Origin: Candidatus Babeliales bacterium
GTDB taxonomy: Bacteria > Babelota > Babeliae > Babelales > Chromulinivoraceae
DNA length: 64,000 nucleotides
Assembly (NCBI GenBank): GCA_041660205.1
Contig: JBAZWT010000006.1
Location: 6,462-70,461 of the forward strand
Reading direction: 5' to 3'
Made by a program: the position numbers and the translations under genes. Below are positions 8,007 to 16,265 of this stretch, piece after piece (the stretch's first letter is position 1; every line of letters begins with the position of its first letter). The notes under the pieces were generated by a model. The model did not search any database. It saw nothing but the letters and a program-made list of their open reading frames with translations, and had not been told where the DNA came from.

Positions 8007-9566
8007 CTAAATACTTAGTTTTTGTACATTAAAAACACGTAAATAAAATTTAAATAATGATTTTAGGAAAAACAAGCCAGTCACAAGTGTGGTAATGATA
8101 CCAATCATCATCGTAACCGCAAAACCTTTGATCGGTCCAGTTCCAAAATAGAACAGAACAGTTGCTACGATAAACGTTGTGATGTTTGAATCTAAAATAA
8201 CCCACAATGCTTCAGAAAATCCATCTTCAACGGCAGCTGAAATCGAAAGACCCTCTTTCAACGCTTCTTTAATACGTTCGTAAATTAAAATCGAGCAGTC
8301 GATCGCCATACCAACGGTTAAAATCATTCCGGCAATACCAGGAAGTGTTAACGTTGCTCTCATCAGCGACATAAACATTAATAAAAGAATCAAGTTATAC
8401 ACCAATGTGAAAAATGAGAATACGCCAGACATACGATAGTAAAATACACCAAATATCAGCAATAACATTAATCCGATAACGCATGACATCAAACCTTGTT
8501 TAATTGCTTGTTGACCAAGTGTGGGCCCGATTTGACGCTCTTCAATAAAGTTAACTTTTGCTTTGAATGCTCCAGATTTGAGCAATTTTGCAAGCGAACT
8601 TGCTTCTTCAGCTTTATGATTTCCTGTAATTTGTCCTTTTGAACCAATCGCAGACTGGATCGTTGCAGCTTGAATAACTTCATCATCAAGAACAATTGCT
8701 AAAGTTTTTCCAATGTTTTCGCTTGTTAATTCATGGAAGCGTTTTCCGCCTTCTTCATCAAATTCAAAGCTTACCACTAAATCTGTTCCGAATTGTCCAC
8801 CGAAATCAGTTTTAGCTGTTTTGAAATATTTTCCAGATACTGGTGAGTATGTTGGCAATAGATAGTATGTTTTTTCATCACCCAAACCGCCGCGGCGTTG
8901 TCCAGGAAGAATCATAGTTCCTTCTGGTAATTCATGATCATATTTGCTTAAAAGCGCTTCTCTGCTTCCTGCGCTATCTTCAACTAATTTGAATTCTAAG
9001 ACCGCAGATTTTCCGATCATCATTTTTGCTTGATGAGGATCACTGACGTCAGGTAATTCAACAACGATTTGTTTTGCGCCTTGTTTGCTGATACGAATTT
9101 CACTCAAACTTGCAAAACGGCTTCGTAAAATTTCAATGTTTGCTTCAACAGCTTCTGTGATCAAATGTGAAAGTACAGAATCAGCAATCGAAACTTTTAA
9201 GTTTGATCCTTCAATTGCATATTTTAAATATTTTTCTTCCGCTCGAAATAAGCTTTCTGCTTCGCGTGATACATTTGGCGAATTAAATCTAAAAACCAAT
9301 GTATCATCAGTGATCATCGGTTTACCATCTAACTCAAGATGAGAACTTTTTAACAGGGATTCAAATCCACGGATTTTGTCATTTAAATAATTTTTGACGA
9401 TGTCATCTTCTTGTACTTCAAGAGTGATGTATGTTCCACCTACCAAATCAATCCCGAAACGAATATCTTTTTGACCGTATCGATACAGGTAACCGGTTGT
9501 TGCTATTGCAAAAATGATCCACAGTGAAAACCCAGAAGTTAGGGCCTTTTGAAATGAATGATTCAT
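8007..9566 (-). CDS. secD: Protein translocase subunit SecD
   Basis: An RND-family membrane subunit that uses the proton gradient to help SecYEG export proteins. The 519 residues show a first membrane segment (about 12-29), the SecD signature FGIDLVGGTYITLEV (about 37-51), a large periplasmic P1 region (about 60-345) and five more membrane segments at the C-terminus, including GMILTVGMAIDCSILIYERI, which matches the SecD/SecF transmembrane signature. Length is normal for short SecDs. The ATG at 9566 is preceded by GGAGAG. SecF is not fused and is not downstream, where a hairpin and tRNA-Met follow. It must be encoded elsewhere or be absent. Confidence 0.95.
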   Translation of the reverse strand: MNHSFQKALTSGFSLWIIFAIATTGYLYRYGQKDIRFGIDLVGGTYITLEVQEDDIVKNYLNDKIRGFESLLKSSHLELDGKPMITDDTLVFRFNSPNVSREAESLFRAEEKYLKYAIEGSNLKVSIADSVLSHLITEAVEANIEILRSRFASLSEIRISKQGAKQIVVELPDVSDPHQAKMMIGKSAVLEFKLVEDSAGSREALLSKYDHELPEGTMILPGQRRGGLGDEKTYYLLPTYSPVSGKYFKTAKTDFGGQFGTDLVVSFEFDEEGGKRFHELTSENIGKTLAIVLDDEVIQAATIQSAIGSKGQITGNHKAEEASSLAKLLKSGAFKAKVNFIEERQIGPTLGQQAIKQGLMSCVIGLMLLLIFGVFYYRMSGVFSFFTLVYNLILLLMFMSLMRATLTLPGIAGMILTVGMAIDCSILIYERIKEALKEGLSISAAVEDGFSEALWVILDSNITTFIVATVLFYFGTGPIKGFAVTMMIGIITTLVTGLFFLKSLFKFYLRVFNVQKLSI

Positions 9567-9635
9567 AATGTTCTCTCCAGAAACAGTGATTTAAAAATAC
9601 TCTTTTTTCAATTGACTGACGCTATCTTGCAGATG

Positions 9636-9668
9636 ACAAACAAATTTATTTGTTTGTTTTTTTATTGT
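9636..9668 (+). terminator. Perfect 10-bp palindrome followed by T-run (orientation +)
   Basis: ACAAACAAAT / ATTTGTTTGT with a 2-nt spacer (9636-9657) is followed on the + strand by a run of T. The form is that of a terminator, yet no + strand gene lies upstream, because secD runs the other way. It may instead be the edge of the repeat region that follows. Confidence 0.4.
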
Positions 9669-9790
9669 CCAGCCTTCGTATTTCGCTACGCTCTTTTACT
9701 ATGGCGGACAGCTTTCGCTTACATTTCAAATTTATTTCTTCGATTAATGCTTTGGGCATTCAGTTATGGGCGTCCCAGCTGAAGCTTTAC
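9667..9790 (+). repeat. Repeat region with GTCCAGCC...GGCGGAC element (copy 1)
   Basis: The + strand has GTCCAGCCTTCG, then a GCTACGCTC spacer, then ATGGCGGACAGC; the ends GTCC and GGAC are complementary. A related element is at 62936-62971. The following part to 9798 (GTCCCAGCTGAAGC and GCGAAAGCTGG) contains more GC-rich short inverted pieces. There is no coding evidence. Such elements recur in genomes of intracellular bacteria (from memory). Confidence 0.5.
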
Positions 9791-9798
9791 GCGAAAGC

Positions 9799-9885
9799 TG
9801 GTGCCGAAGGAGGGACTCGAACCCCCATAAGATTTCTCTCACAGCCACCTCAAGGCTGCGTGTCTACCAGTTCCACCACTTCGGC
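9799..9885 (-). tRNA. tRNA-Leu (anticodon GAG)
   Basis: The minus strand folds as a class II tRNA with a long variable arm: acceptor GCCGAAG pairs with CTTCGGC, the anticodon stem is CAGCC/GGCTG with loop TTGAGGT (anticodon GAG), and the T-arm has GGGTTCGAGTCCC. CCA is encoded at 9799-9801. It reads CUC and CUU codons. It lies 56 bp after the coiled-coil exported-protein gene. Confidence 0.95.
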
Positions 9886-9941
9886 AAAGTCGTTGAATAG
9901 ATTATCAAATGCAGTGATATTTTCAACGAAAAAGAATAGTT

Positions 9942-11345
9942 TTAATATCCCATCAATCGACAGATCATTTCTTGAATCTTACAAACAAGACATTTTACAC
10001 AGCAACCTACAATAACAGCCCAATCTTTTACCTTAATCCACGCTGTTTGAGAGTACTCAAATAAAGTCGAAGCTATGCGATGATACCATGTATTTTGTGC
10101 TGCAGCTTCTCGTTGTTTCTTCTTAAGATCTTTTAATTCTTTTGCTTCTTTAGCCTTCTGCTGCTCCCAAGAACCTTCTACAGTTTTTTCTATTTCAGAT
10201 TCTCGCTGCTTTAAAATAAGCAGATCGCCCTGCTCATCTTTTTCGAGCAACGTTTGAAGGCTCAGTCCTTTTTGGTCAAGGCTACTGACTGAACTTTTAA
10301 TTTGAGAAATGGTTGCATCAACTTTACTAATTAATTGCGATTGCAAATATGGAAGTAAGTTCGTTTGCAAGTAGGTCATTTTTTGTTCAATGTTTTTATG
10401 AAAATTTTCCATTTCATAGTATAAAACCCGAGCTTTTTTATCGTCGAGCTCATTTCCAATATCTTTGAAATTATTCCATGAGCGCGTTTCAAGTCCTCGA
10501 CAAGTGTCAATTTCTTTGAAAGCTTTCATCATTGTTTTATCAATCTGCTCATCAAGCGCACCGATTAATTCAACATCTTTTCCAATTGCTTCTATCTGTT
10601 TTTGTTCTGCTTGTACTTTAGCTTTTAAAGCACGTTCATTTGAAGAAAGATCGCCGCCGCGCTGCTCTGCTGCACTATCAAAATCTTGCAAAACAGCCTT
10701 TAATAATTCATCAATTTGGCCTTTTTGAAAACTGACTGTTTCATAAAACTCATCAATTTTTTTACCAGTACCATTTACTTCATTTATAAACTGCATACGT
10801 ACATCAGATGCTTTTTGAACATTGGCACGAATTTCTTCAAATAATAGCTCAGCTTTTTTATACCAAATTCTTTTTTCAAGCCAATTACCAGCAGAATCAA
10901 TATTTAACGTGTCAAGTCCCGCTGATGATGTTGCATGCACATCAACTATCTCTAACTGTGCTTGCTGCTCAGCCGGTTGCACTGTCGCCGGTACTGAATG
11001 TATAGCTTGCGAGACAGCCGGTTCTGGAGCAACGCTTGGCATTCCTACATGAACAATTGGCATAGATGTCGGCATTACCTTCGGCTCGATTGAACCAGCC
11101 GCCGTTGGCTCGATTAAACTAACCGTCTTCGGCTCAATTAAACCAGCCGCCTTCGGTTCAACTAGTATTGGCATTTTTGGTTCAATAGATATTGGCATTT
11201 CTGGAGTTGGAGCTTTCGCTACCGCTGGGGAAGCTCCTTTTTCATCAAGGCTTGAAATAAGTGCATCTAAAGATGAATACACCATATGGTTATGACCTAT
11301 TAAAACAAAACCACAAGCAAACAAAACGTTACGCAGCAACCCCAT
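9942..11345 (-). CDS. Exported coiled-coil protein with IEPK repeats and Cys-rich tail
   Basis: Family not recognised. The 467 residues start with a signal-like segment (MGLLRNVLFACGFVLIG). Residues about 44-100 hold imperfect 10-residue repeats around a IEPK core (SIEPKMP, LVEPKAAG, LIEPKTVS, LIEPTAAG, SIEPKVMP). A long, highly charged helical region follows (about 150-430) that looks like coiled coil and ends in a Lys/Glu/Gln block (EAKELKDLKKKQREAAAQ). The last 25 residues are hydrophobic with five Cys (CCVKCLVCK...C), and could be a membrane or disulfide-bonded tail. It sits 25 bp after the flavin split-barrel gene and is probably co-transcribed with it. Function unknown; an envelope-associated structural or host-interaction role is a guess. 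Confidence 0.75.
   Translation of the reverse strand: MGLLRNVLFACGFVLIGHNHMVYSSLDALISSLDEKGASPAVAKAPTPEMPISIEPKMPILVEPKAAGLIEPKTVSLIEPTAAGSIEPKVMPTSMPIVHVGMPSVAPEPAVSQAIHSVPATVQPAEQQAQLEIVDVHATSSAGLDTLNIDSAGNWLEKRIWYKKAELLFEEIRANVQKASDVRMQFINEVNGTGKKIDEFYETVSFQKGQIDELLKAVLQDFDSAAEQRGGDLSSNERALKAKVQAEQKQIEAIGKDVELIGALDEQIDKTMMKAFKEIDTCRGLETRSWNNFKDIGNELDDKKARVLYYEMENFHKNIEQKMTYLQTNLLPYLQSQLISKVDATISQIKSSVSSLDQKGLSLQTLLEKDEQGDLLILKQRESEIEKTVEGSWEQQKAKEAKELKDLKKKQREAAAQNTWYHRIASTLFEYSQTAWIKVKDWAVIVGCCVKCLVCKIQEMICRLMGY
11070..11215. repeat. Tandem 30-bp repeats encoding the IEPK units
   Basis: About five imperfect 30-bp units, each containing TTCGGCTCGATTGAACC or a variant, run head to tail. 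They encode 10-residue EPK repeats on the minus strand. Confidence 0.75.
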
Positions 11346-11370
11346 GAAAACTCCTTTTTTTTGACTTTGA

Positions 11371-11832
11371 TTATAAAGTTTTTGAAACTTCTTTTAATTC
11401 ATTAAACAATGCTACAGATAATTCCTCTGCTTCCCAGGAAGTATAGCTCCAACGAACACCAGAATCAACTTTGGTTAATACTGAACAATCTGATTTGATA
11501 TCGATAATATCAATATGAACCACGTTCATTAAAGGATGCACCATAGAAGGGGCACGGACCACGCCCGCACGACCTAAAATGCTATACGCAATATTGCCTT
11601 CTTCCATAAAACAGATCATCACTTTTTTTTGCCAAACCATGTTAAGGTAGCCTTGATGACTTTTATTAATTGAAAGCAAAATGCTTTCATAACCTTTTGG
11701 ATACATAACTTGAATAGGCGTTGTGTGCGGCACGCCTTTATCTGAAAATGTCGCTAAAACAGCAACGCATCTTCCTTTTTTTAACAATTCATACAATTCT
11801 TCAGGAAGTTTTACCCCTACATGTTTTGCCAT
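11371..11832 (-). CDS. Pyridoxamine 5'-phosphate oxidase-like FMN-binding split-barrel protein
   Basis: A small 153-residue protein with the split-barrel pattern of the PNPOx-like superfamily: an N-terminal helix (LYELLKKGRCVAVLATFSDKG), then the strand pair with PHTTPIQVMYP, then LLSINKSHQGYLNMVWQKKV, where a basic residue next to the strand is typical of FMN phosphate contacts. Members bind FMN, F420 or haem and are mostly oxidoreductases of unknown substrate. It lacks the C-terminal substrate-binding part of true PdxH, so pyridoxal phosphate synthesis is unlikely. It lies 51 bp after hemW, possibly in one transcript with serS, the DUF58 gene and hemW. Confidence 0.75.
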   Translation of the reverse strand: MAKHVGVKLPEELYELLKKGRCVAVLATFSDKGVPHTTPIQVMYPKGYESILLSINKSHQGYLNMVWQKKVMICFMEEGNIAYSILGRAGVVRAPSMVHPLMNVVHIDIIDIKSDCSVLTKVDSGVRWSYTSWEAEELSVALFNELKEVSKTL

Positions 11833-11883
11833 AACAAAAACCTTTCCGACCTAACGATTAATAATTTAATAATTTTATTTCTT

Positions 11884-13041
11884 CTACAATTCAGAAAACA
11901 AACGAAGCGTTACTTCGTTTTCAAGAGCATATCCTTTTGGAGTTAAACGAATTACTCCTTGAGACTCTTCAAGAAACCCACCCTCTTGCAGCTGAGTCAC
12001 CCCTTTGAAAAAATGATCTTTTTGTTTATCGGTTGCCTCGAGCACATAATCAGCAATCAGCAATCCTTTGCGCTGACGCAACCCCAACATAATTTTTTCC
12101 AAAGAAATTTGTTGTTGAGTCAAATACTCAACCTCTTCAATGGGACACTGGTCCCCTGCCATCTTGGCAAGATACGCACCCAAATTTTTTCCATTTTGAA
12201 ATCTAACAGTTCCGTTAAAAGAGCAAGCTCCTAGCCCGAAACCTTTATATGATTTTCTGTCCCAATACGCACTATTGTGACGTGACTCAAATCCAGGCTT
12301 TGCAAAATTTGATAATTCATAACGATCAAAACCATGTTCTTTTAATGTATCAACGGTCCAGTCATACAAATCAACAGTTGCATCATCTGGAGGCAGAGTC
12401 ATTTTTTTTGTTTTTACTTTAAAATATAAAGGCGTATCTTCTTGCACCATCAAAAAATAAATAGAAATATGTTTGATCGGCCAGTTCATCGCCTCTTGAA
12501 TCATAACTTTCCATTCATCATCGCTGACGCCCGGCAATCCTAAAATAAAATCAACCGACACATTTTCAAAATATTTTGAAGCGTCACGAAGCACTGCGTA
12601 CACATCAAGTGCCGTTTGATGACGATTCAATGATTTTAAAACTATATCTTTTAAACTTTGTACGCCGATGCTCAATCGATTAATCCCAACTTCATGCCAT
12701 ACACGTAGCAAATCTTGCGTTACAGTACTAGGATTCACTTCTATAGTTACCTCAGTTTTTTCATCAAAAATAAAATGAGTTTTTAGTATAGCAAACGTGT
12801 CAAGTAGCAACTCAGCAGGATAGGTGCTTGGTGTTCCACCCCCAAAATAGATAGTCTGCAAGCGCTCCTTGGGCCCTGCGTACGGCTCAAAAAGTTCAAT
12901 TTCTCGTTTGAGTGCAATATGATAATCTTTCATAAATTGTTCATGTGATGCCATCGCAACAAAATCACAAAAATGGCATTTGTAAGGGCAAAACGGCCAG
13001 TGAATATACACATGTTGTAGCTTGGAAAATTGATAACTCAA
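11884..13041 (-). CDS. hemW: HemW-like radical SAM protein (haem chaperone)
   Basis: The 385-residue protein carries the radical SAM cluster motif CPYKCHFCDF (Cys18, Cys22, Cys25) close to the N-terminus, where Phe27 after the third Cys+1 marks HemW rather than HemN (which has Cys). GGGTPS (about 68-73) and the SIGVQS stretch (about 140-145) are family motifs. A HemW C-terminal domain (RFQNGKNLGAYL, EKIMLGLRQRKGL) is present. HemW delivers haem to respiratory enzymes and is not a coproporphyrinogen oxidase. No haem-synthesis genes are in the window. The start overlaps the stop of the upstream membrane-protein gene by 4 bp (ATGA), so translation is coupled. Confidence 0.92.
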   Translation of the reverse strand: MSYQFSKLQHVYIHWPFCPYKCHFCDFVAMASHEQFMKDYHIALKREIELFEPYAGPKERLQTIYFGGGTPSTYPAELLLDTFAILKTHFIFDEKTEVTIEVNPSTVTQDLLRVWHEVGINRLSIGVQSLKDIVLKSLNRHQTALDVYAVLRDASKYFENVSVDFILGLPGVSDDEWKVMIQEAMNWPIKHISIYFLMVQEDTPLYFKVKTKKMTLPPDDATVDLYDWTVDTLKEHGFDRYELSNFAKPGFESRHNSAYWDRKSYKGFGLGACSFNGTVRFQNGKNLGAYLAKMAGDQCPIEEVEYLTQQQISLEKIMLGLRQRKGLLIADYVLEATDKQKDHFFKGVTQLQEGGFLEESQGVIRLTPKGYALENEVTLRLFSEL

Positions 13042-13553
13042 CGCTTCTCCGTTACTGGTAATTCAACACTTGTTTCATGAACAATTTTTTGCGCAAATTC
13101 AATATCATCTTTCAACATTTGCTCGGATACTGAGTCGTAAGCAAATTTAATTTGAAATGATCGCTCAAAAAATTCTTTGAGCAGCGCCTGTAGGCTCTCA
13201 GAAACAACTCCATGCAACTGCTGCGCAACTTCTGTATCTGTTTTATCAAGCAAAGAAATATTAAAACGCTTTGATAAATAAATTTTTAAAATCATAGTAA
13301 CTCGAAAATATGCTTCATGAATTGCTTCGTCTGAAACATACGTTTGCGACTGCAGGCGATATAAATCCTGCAAAGCGACTTGCTTAAAAGATATTTTTTG
13401 CTTACCCCAAAAATATTTCTTGAAACAAAAAACAAGTGCCAGCACCAATAAAAAACACACTGTTCCTATAAAAAAATAAAAGTACGATGTATGCCACCAA
13501 GGGTGATACCAAACACCATACACGTCAACAAGTCCACTTTTTCCAGCGCTCAT
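13038..13553 (-). CDS. DUF4381-like single-pass membrane protein
   Basis: 171 residues. One strong membrane segment is at about 24-45 (YFYFFIGTVCFLLVLALVF), with a basic cytoplasmic flank. The remaining region is helical, with the pattern ALQDLYRL ... HEAYFRVTMILKIYLSKRFNI ... KTDTEVAQQL ... KFAYDSVSEQM. This matches the layout of DUF4381 proteins encoded beside DUF58 proteins in aerotolerance (Bat) operons. Here it lies 22 bp after the DUF58 gene. The MoxR-type AAA ATPase that usually heads such operons is not adjacent. Role inferred from context: envelope stress or complex assembly at the membrane. Confidence 0.65.
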   Translation of the reverse strand: MSAGKSGLVDVYGVWYHPWWHTSYFYFFIGTVCFLLVLALVFCFKKYFWGKQKISFKQVALQDLYRLQSQTYVSDEAIHEAYFRVTMILKIYLSKRFNISLLDKTDTEVAQQLHGVVSESLQALLKEFFERSFQIKFAYDSVSEQMLKDDIEFAQKIVHETSVELPVTEKR

Positions 13554-13575
13554 TTTTTATTTCCTACAAAATTTT

Positions 13576-14445
13576 CTACATCATTCGTTTTTGAAAAAAC
13601 ATGATCAATTCATGCATAAACTGACCTTGAGCTTGCAAGCTCAATAGATCAACACCTGATTTTTTCAATATTTTTTTTTGATCTTGCAAACGTTGTTGCA
13701 AGCCACTGATAATACCTAATTTTTTATTACTCGCAGTATTTACCAGTACCAGACTGCCAGATTCACTATCCTGCATCCAAACAAGTCCAACATCGCTCAT
13801 TTTTTCTTCTTGCTTGTCATGACAAGAGATTGCAATTACTTCTTTATCAAACAAAGTTTTTTTCAATGTTTTTTCAAAGTCGTCAGCTATAAAATCTGAA
13901 ATTACAAAAACGACCGATCGTTTTGCAACGCGAGATGCCACATAATCAAATAATACATTTAAATCAGTTTTTTTACCAGTCTGCTTATAAGAAAATAGCT
14001 CTGTAAGTAATTTTTGAACGTGCTTTGAGCCCCTAGCAGGAGGGATTACTTTTTCAACCTGATCTGAAAAAATAATTAAACCAACTTTATCCTTGCCCCA
14101 CTCGGCAGCAAGTGATAAAACTCCGGCAATTTGTTTCATGACATCTTGTTTTAAAACGTCACCAGAACCAAAATAAGTTGAGCAGGAAACATCAAGGCAG
14201 ATCATAAATGTTCGATTGCGTTCTTCAAAGTATTGTCGAACTAAAAGATTATCAGGAGTGCGCGCAGAACTTTTCCAATCAATTAAACGAACATCATCTC
14301 CATACTGATACGATCTAAGCTGATCAAATTCAAAGCCAAATCCTTTTTGTCGTGACTTGAAACCACCAATATTTGATCCGCTCAAAATACGTCGCGTATG
14401 AATTTCTAACTCTTTAACTTTTTGAGCTATGTCTGCCGAAATCAT
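13576..14445 (-). CDS. DUF58 family protein (von Willebrand A-like, MoxR-associated)
   Basis: 289 residues. The DUF58 signature is clear: GFGFEFDQLRSYQYGDDVRLIDW-KSSARTPDNLLVRQY (residues about 35-70), with the conserved Y-x-x-G-D-D-x-R-x-I-D-W and A-R. A VWA-like metal site is suggested by LDVSCS (about 92-97, DxSxS-like) and by SDQ and VISDF further on. DUF58 proteins work with MoxR AAA ATPases and DUF4381 partners as membrane-linked chaperones; the ATPase is not in the window. The gene is 3 bp from serS upstream and 22 bp from the DUF4381-like gene downstream, so an operon is likely. Confidence 0.88.
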   Translation of the reverse strand: MISADIAQKVKELEIHTRRILSGSNIGGFKSRQKGFGFEFDQLRSYQYGDDVRLIDWKSSARTPDNLLVRQYFEERNRTFMICLDVSCSTYFGSGDVLKQDVMKQIAGVLSLAAEWGKDKVGLIIFSDQVEKVIPPARGSKHVQKLLTELFSYKQTGKKTDLNVLFDYVASRVAKRSVVFVISDFIADDFEKTLKKTLFDKEVIAISCHDKQEEKMSDVGLVWMQDSESGSLVLVNTASNKKLGIISGLQQRLQDQKKILKKSGVDLLSLQAQGQFMHELIMFFQKRMM

Positions 14446-14448
14446 AAA

Positions 14449-15681
14449 CTACCATCCTTGCTGCAATAAACACTCAGGTAATTTGATTGATCCATCTTTT
14501 TGTTGATAGGTTTCCATAAGCGCTACCATCAAACGAGGAAGAGCCAGTGAAGATGCGTTTAATGTATGTGCGTATTCTGTTTTACCACCAACTTGGTCAC
14601 GATAGCGAATTTTTGCACGACGTGATTGAAAATCGGTGCAGTTACTTGCTGATGACACTTCGTAGTAGCTGCCTTGACCAGGCATCCATACTTCAAGATC
14701 ATACGTCATAGCAGCCTGGAAAGAACAATCTTGCGCAGCAAGGAGCATCACACGATAGTGGAGCCCAAGCTGTTTTAAAATATCTTCACCACACGCAATC
14801 ATGCGTTCAAGTTCATCGTAAGAATTTTCAGGCTTCGTAAAAGAAACTAATTCGACTTTTTCGAATTGATGAATGCGAATTAAACCACGCTCTGCAGAAC
14901 CGTATGTTCCAGCTTCACGACGGAAACAGCTGGTCCATGATGTTAAACGCTTTGGCAAATCGTTTGGTTCAAAAATATTGTCACGATAGTAATTTAACAA
15001 ACTTACTTCTGATGTCGGAATAAGATATAAATCTTCGTTTTCAATTTTATAAACACCATCAGCAAATTTTGGCAATTGACCTGATGCTTCAAGTGATTTT
15101 GTGTTAACTAAATAAGGAGGTAGAATTGGTTCAAAGCCATGCTTAACGTTATTTTGCATCATCAAGCGAGTCAATGCGTACATTAATTTAACAGCGTCGC
15201 CTTTGTACAAAGCAAAGTTAGAGCCAGCAATTTTTGCAGCTGTAGAAAAATCAAACCAACCAAGATCATTTCCTAAAGTCACGTGATCTTTTGGAGTAAA
15301 ATCAAAATCTGCTTTAGATCCTATGGTACGAACTTCTTTATTTTGAAGTTTGCCGCCAACGGGAACTATTTCATGCATAATATTTGGGCAAGCAAGATAG
15401 AGTTCTGAAAAATCTTTTTCCAGGCTTGTAAGCACTTGCTCTTGCTCTTTTAGCTGTTTTCCAATTTCAATAGAACGCTGACGAACTTCTGGAGAAACAG
15501 CTCCGGTAATATTTTTAGCAAGATCATTTTTTTCTTTTCTGAGCAGTTCGACTTCTTGGGAAAGTTGTCGAAATTGAATATCTAAAGATATCAGCAAAGA
15601 AATGTTGAAAGAAGGATCTTTTTTTAAAACTTCTTGTGTAAACTGCTGTGGATTTTTTCGAAGTTCTGCTAAATCAATCAC
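14449..15681 (-). CDS. serS: Serine--tRNA ligase
   Basis: Charges tRNA-Ser and tRNA-Sec. The 410 residues have the N-terminal coiled-coil arm that grips the long variable arm of the tRNA (about 25-105) and a class II catalytic core: motif 2 TSCFRREAGTYG, GLIRIHQFEKVE, and motif 3 ending ALPRLMVALMETYQ. Length is normal. It heads a tight minus-strand cluster with the DUF58 gene (3 bp), the DUF4381-like gene and hemW, an unusual combination. Confidence 0.97.
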   Translation of the reverse strand: MIDLAELRKNPQQFTQEVLKKDPSFNISLLISLDIQFRQLSQEVELLRKEKNDLAKNITGAVSPEVRQRSIEIGKQLKEQEQVLTSLEKDFSELYLACPNIMHEIVPVGGKLQNKEVRTIGSKADFDFTPKDHVTLGNDLGWFDFSTAAKIAGSNFALYKGDAVKLMYALTRLMMQNNVKHGFEPILPPYLVNTKSLEASGQLPKFADGVYKIENEDLYLIPTSEVSLLNYYRDNIFEPNDLPKRLTSWTSCFRREAGTYGSAERGLIRIHQFEKVELVSFTKPENSYDELERMIACGEDILKQLGLHYRVMLLAAQDCSFQAAMTYDLEVWMPGQGSYYEVSSASNCTDFQSRRAKIRYRDQVGGKTEYAHTLNASSLALPRLMVALMETYQQKDGSIKLPECLLQQGW

Positions 15682-15741
15682 GTAAAGACTCCAAATAATA
15701 GAAATGTTTGATGGGTTTAATATGAAATTTCAACAAAAGAA

Positions 15742-15771
15742 TAAGGTCGAACAGAAAACTGTGCGACCTTA
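15742..15771 (-). terminator. Terminator after hupB
   Basis: TAAGGTCG / CGACCTTA (8 bp) with inner ACAG / CTGT pairing and an AAAA loop forms a stable hairpin. On the minus strand TTCTTTTG follows. It lies 55 bp beyond hupB and upstream of serS, so hupB is probably a single-gene transcript. Confidence 0.75.
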
Positions 15772-15826
15772 CAATGGATAACTATTTTGCAAGGCGAAAT
15801 AAATTCAATCTAACCTTACTACCTTA

Positions 15827-16111
15827 TTAAAATTGAACTTTGCGCACTACTTCACGTAGGTTTTTGCCAGCTTTAAATTTAGGTACAGTTACGCTCGGAA
15901 TGTTGATTTTTTGTTTTGTTGCTGGATTGATTCCTTTGCGAGCTGAACGCTCTGAAATCCAGAAGCTTCCGAAGCCTGTGATTGATACTTTTTCACCTTT
16001 TTTTAGACATCGTTCGATAACACGAACTAATGAGTCTAAAACACGAGCAATATCTTTTTTGCTAAAGGTCGTTTCTTCGCTTAAAGCGTCGATTAATTTG
16101 GTCTTGTTCAT
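15827..16111 (-). CDS. hupB: HU-type DNA-binding protein
   Basis: A 94-residue histone-like dimer that bends and compacts DNA. It has the full HU pattern: MNKTKLIDALSEE, then the GFGSFWISER strand turn, the GINPATKQKI arm in which RNP is replaced by INP, and a basic C-terminal PKFKAGKNLREVV. It could equally be an IHF-like paralogue, but a single HU is the simplest reading. A strong AAGGAGA ribosome site precedes the ATG. Confidence 0.93.
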   Translation of the reverse strand: MNKTKLIDALSEETTFSKKDIARVLDSLVRVIERCLKKGEKVSITGFGSFWISERSARKGINPATKQKINIPSVTVPKFKAGKNLREVVRKVQF

Positions 16112-16180
16112 AAGGTCTCCTTACACGTACATATAATGGAACACTGCTTATCTGCTAAACTTTGATAGTTTCTGTAAACT

Positions 16181-16208
16181 AGAGTAAATTTATTTAGCTG
16201 TTTGTCAA
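16181..16208 (-). promoter_or_regulatory. Putative sigma70 promoter of hupB
   Basis: On the minus strand, TTGACA (16203-16208) is followed after 16 bp by TACTCT (16181-16186), about 70 bp before the hupB ATG. The -35 box is a perfect consensus; the -10 keeps TA...T. Confidence 0.55.
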
Positions 16209-16265
16209 ATAATTCTACACAGAACCTTAAATGAACCTTAAAATTTTTAATTAAAGAGGCTTTCT

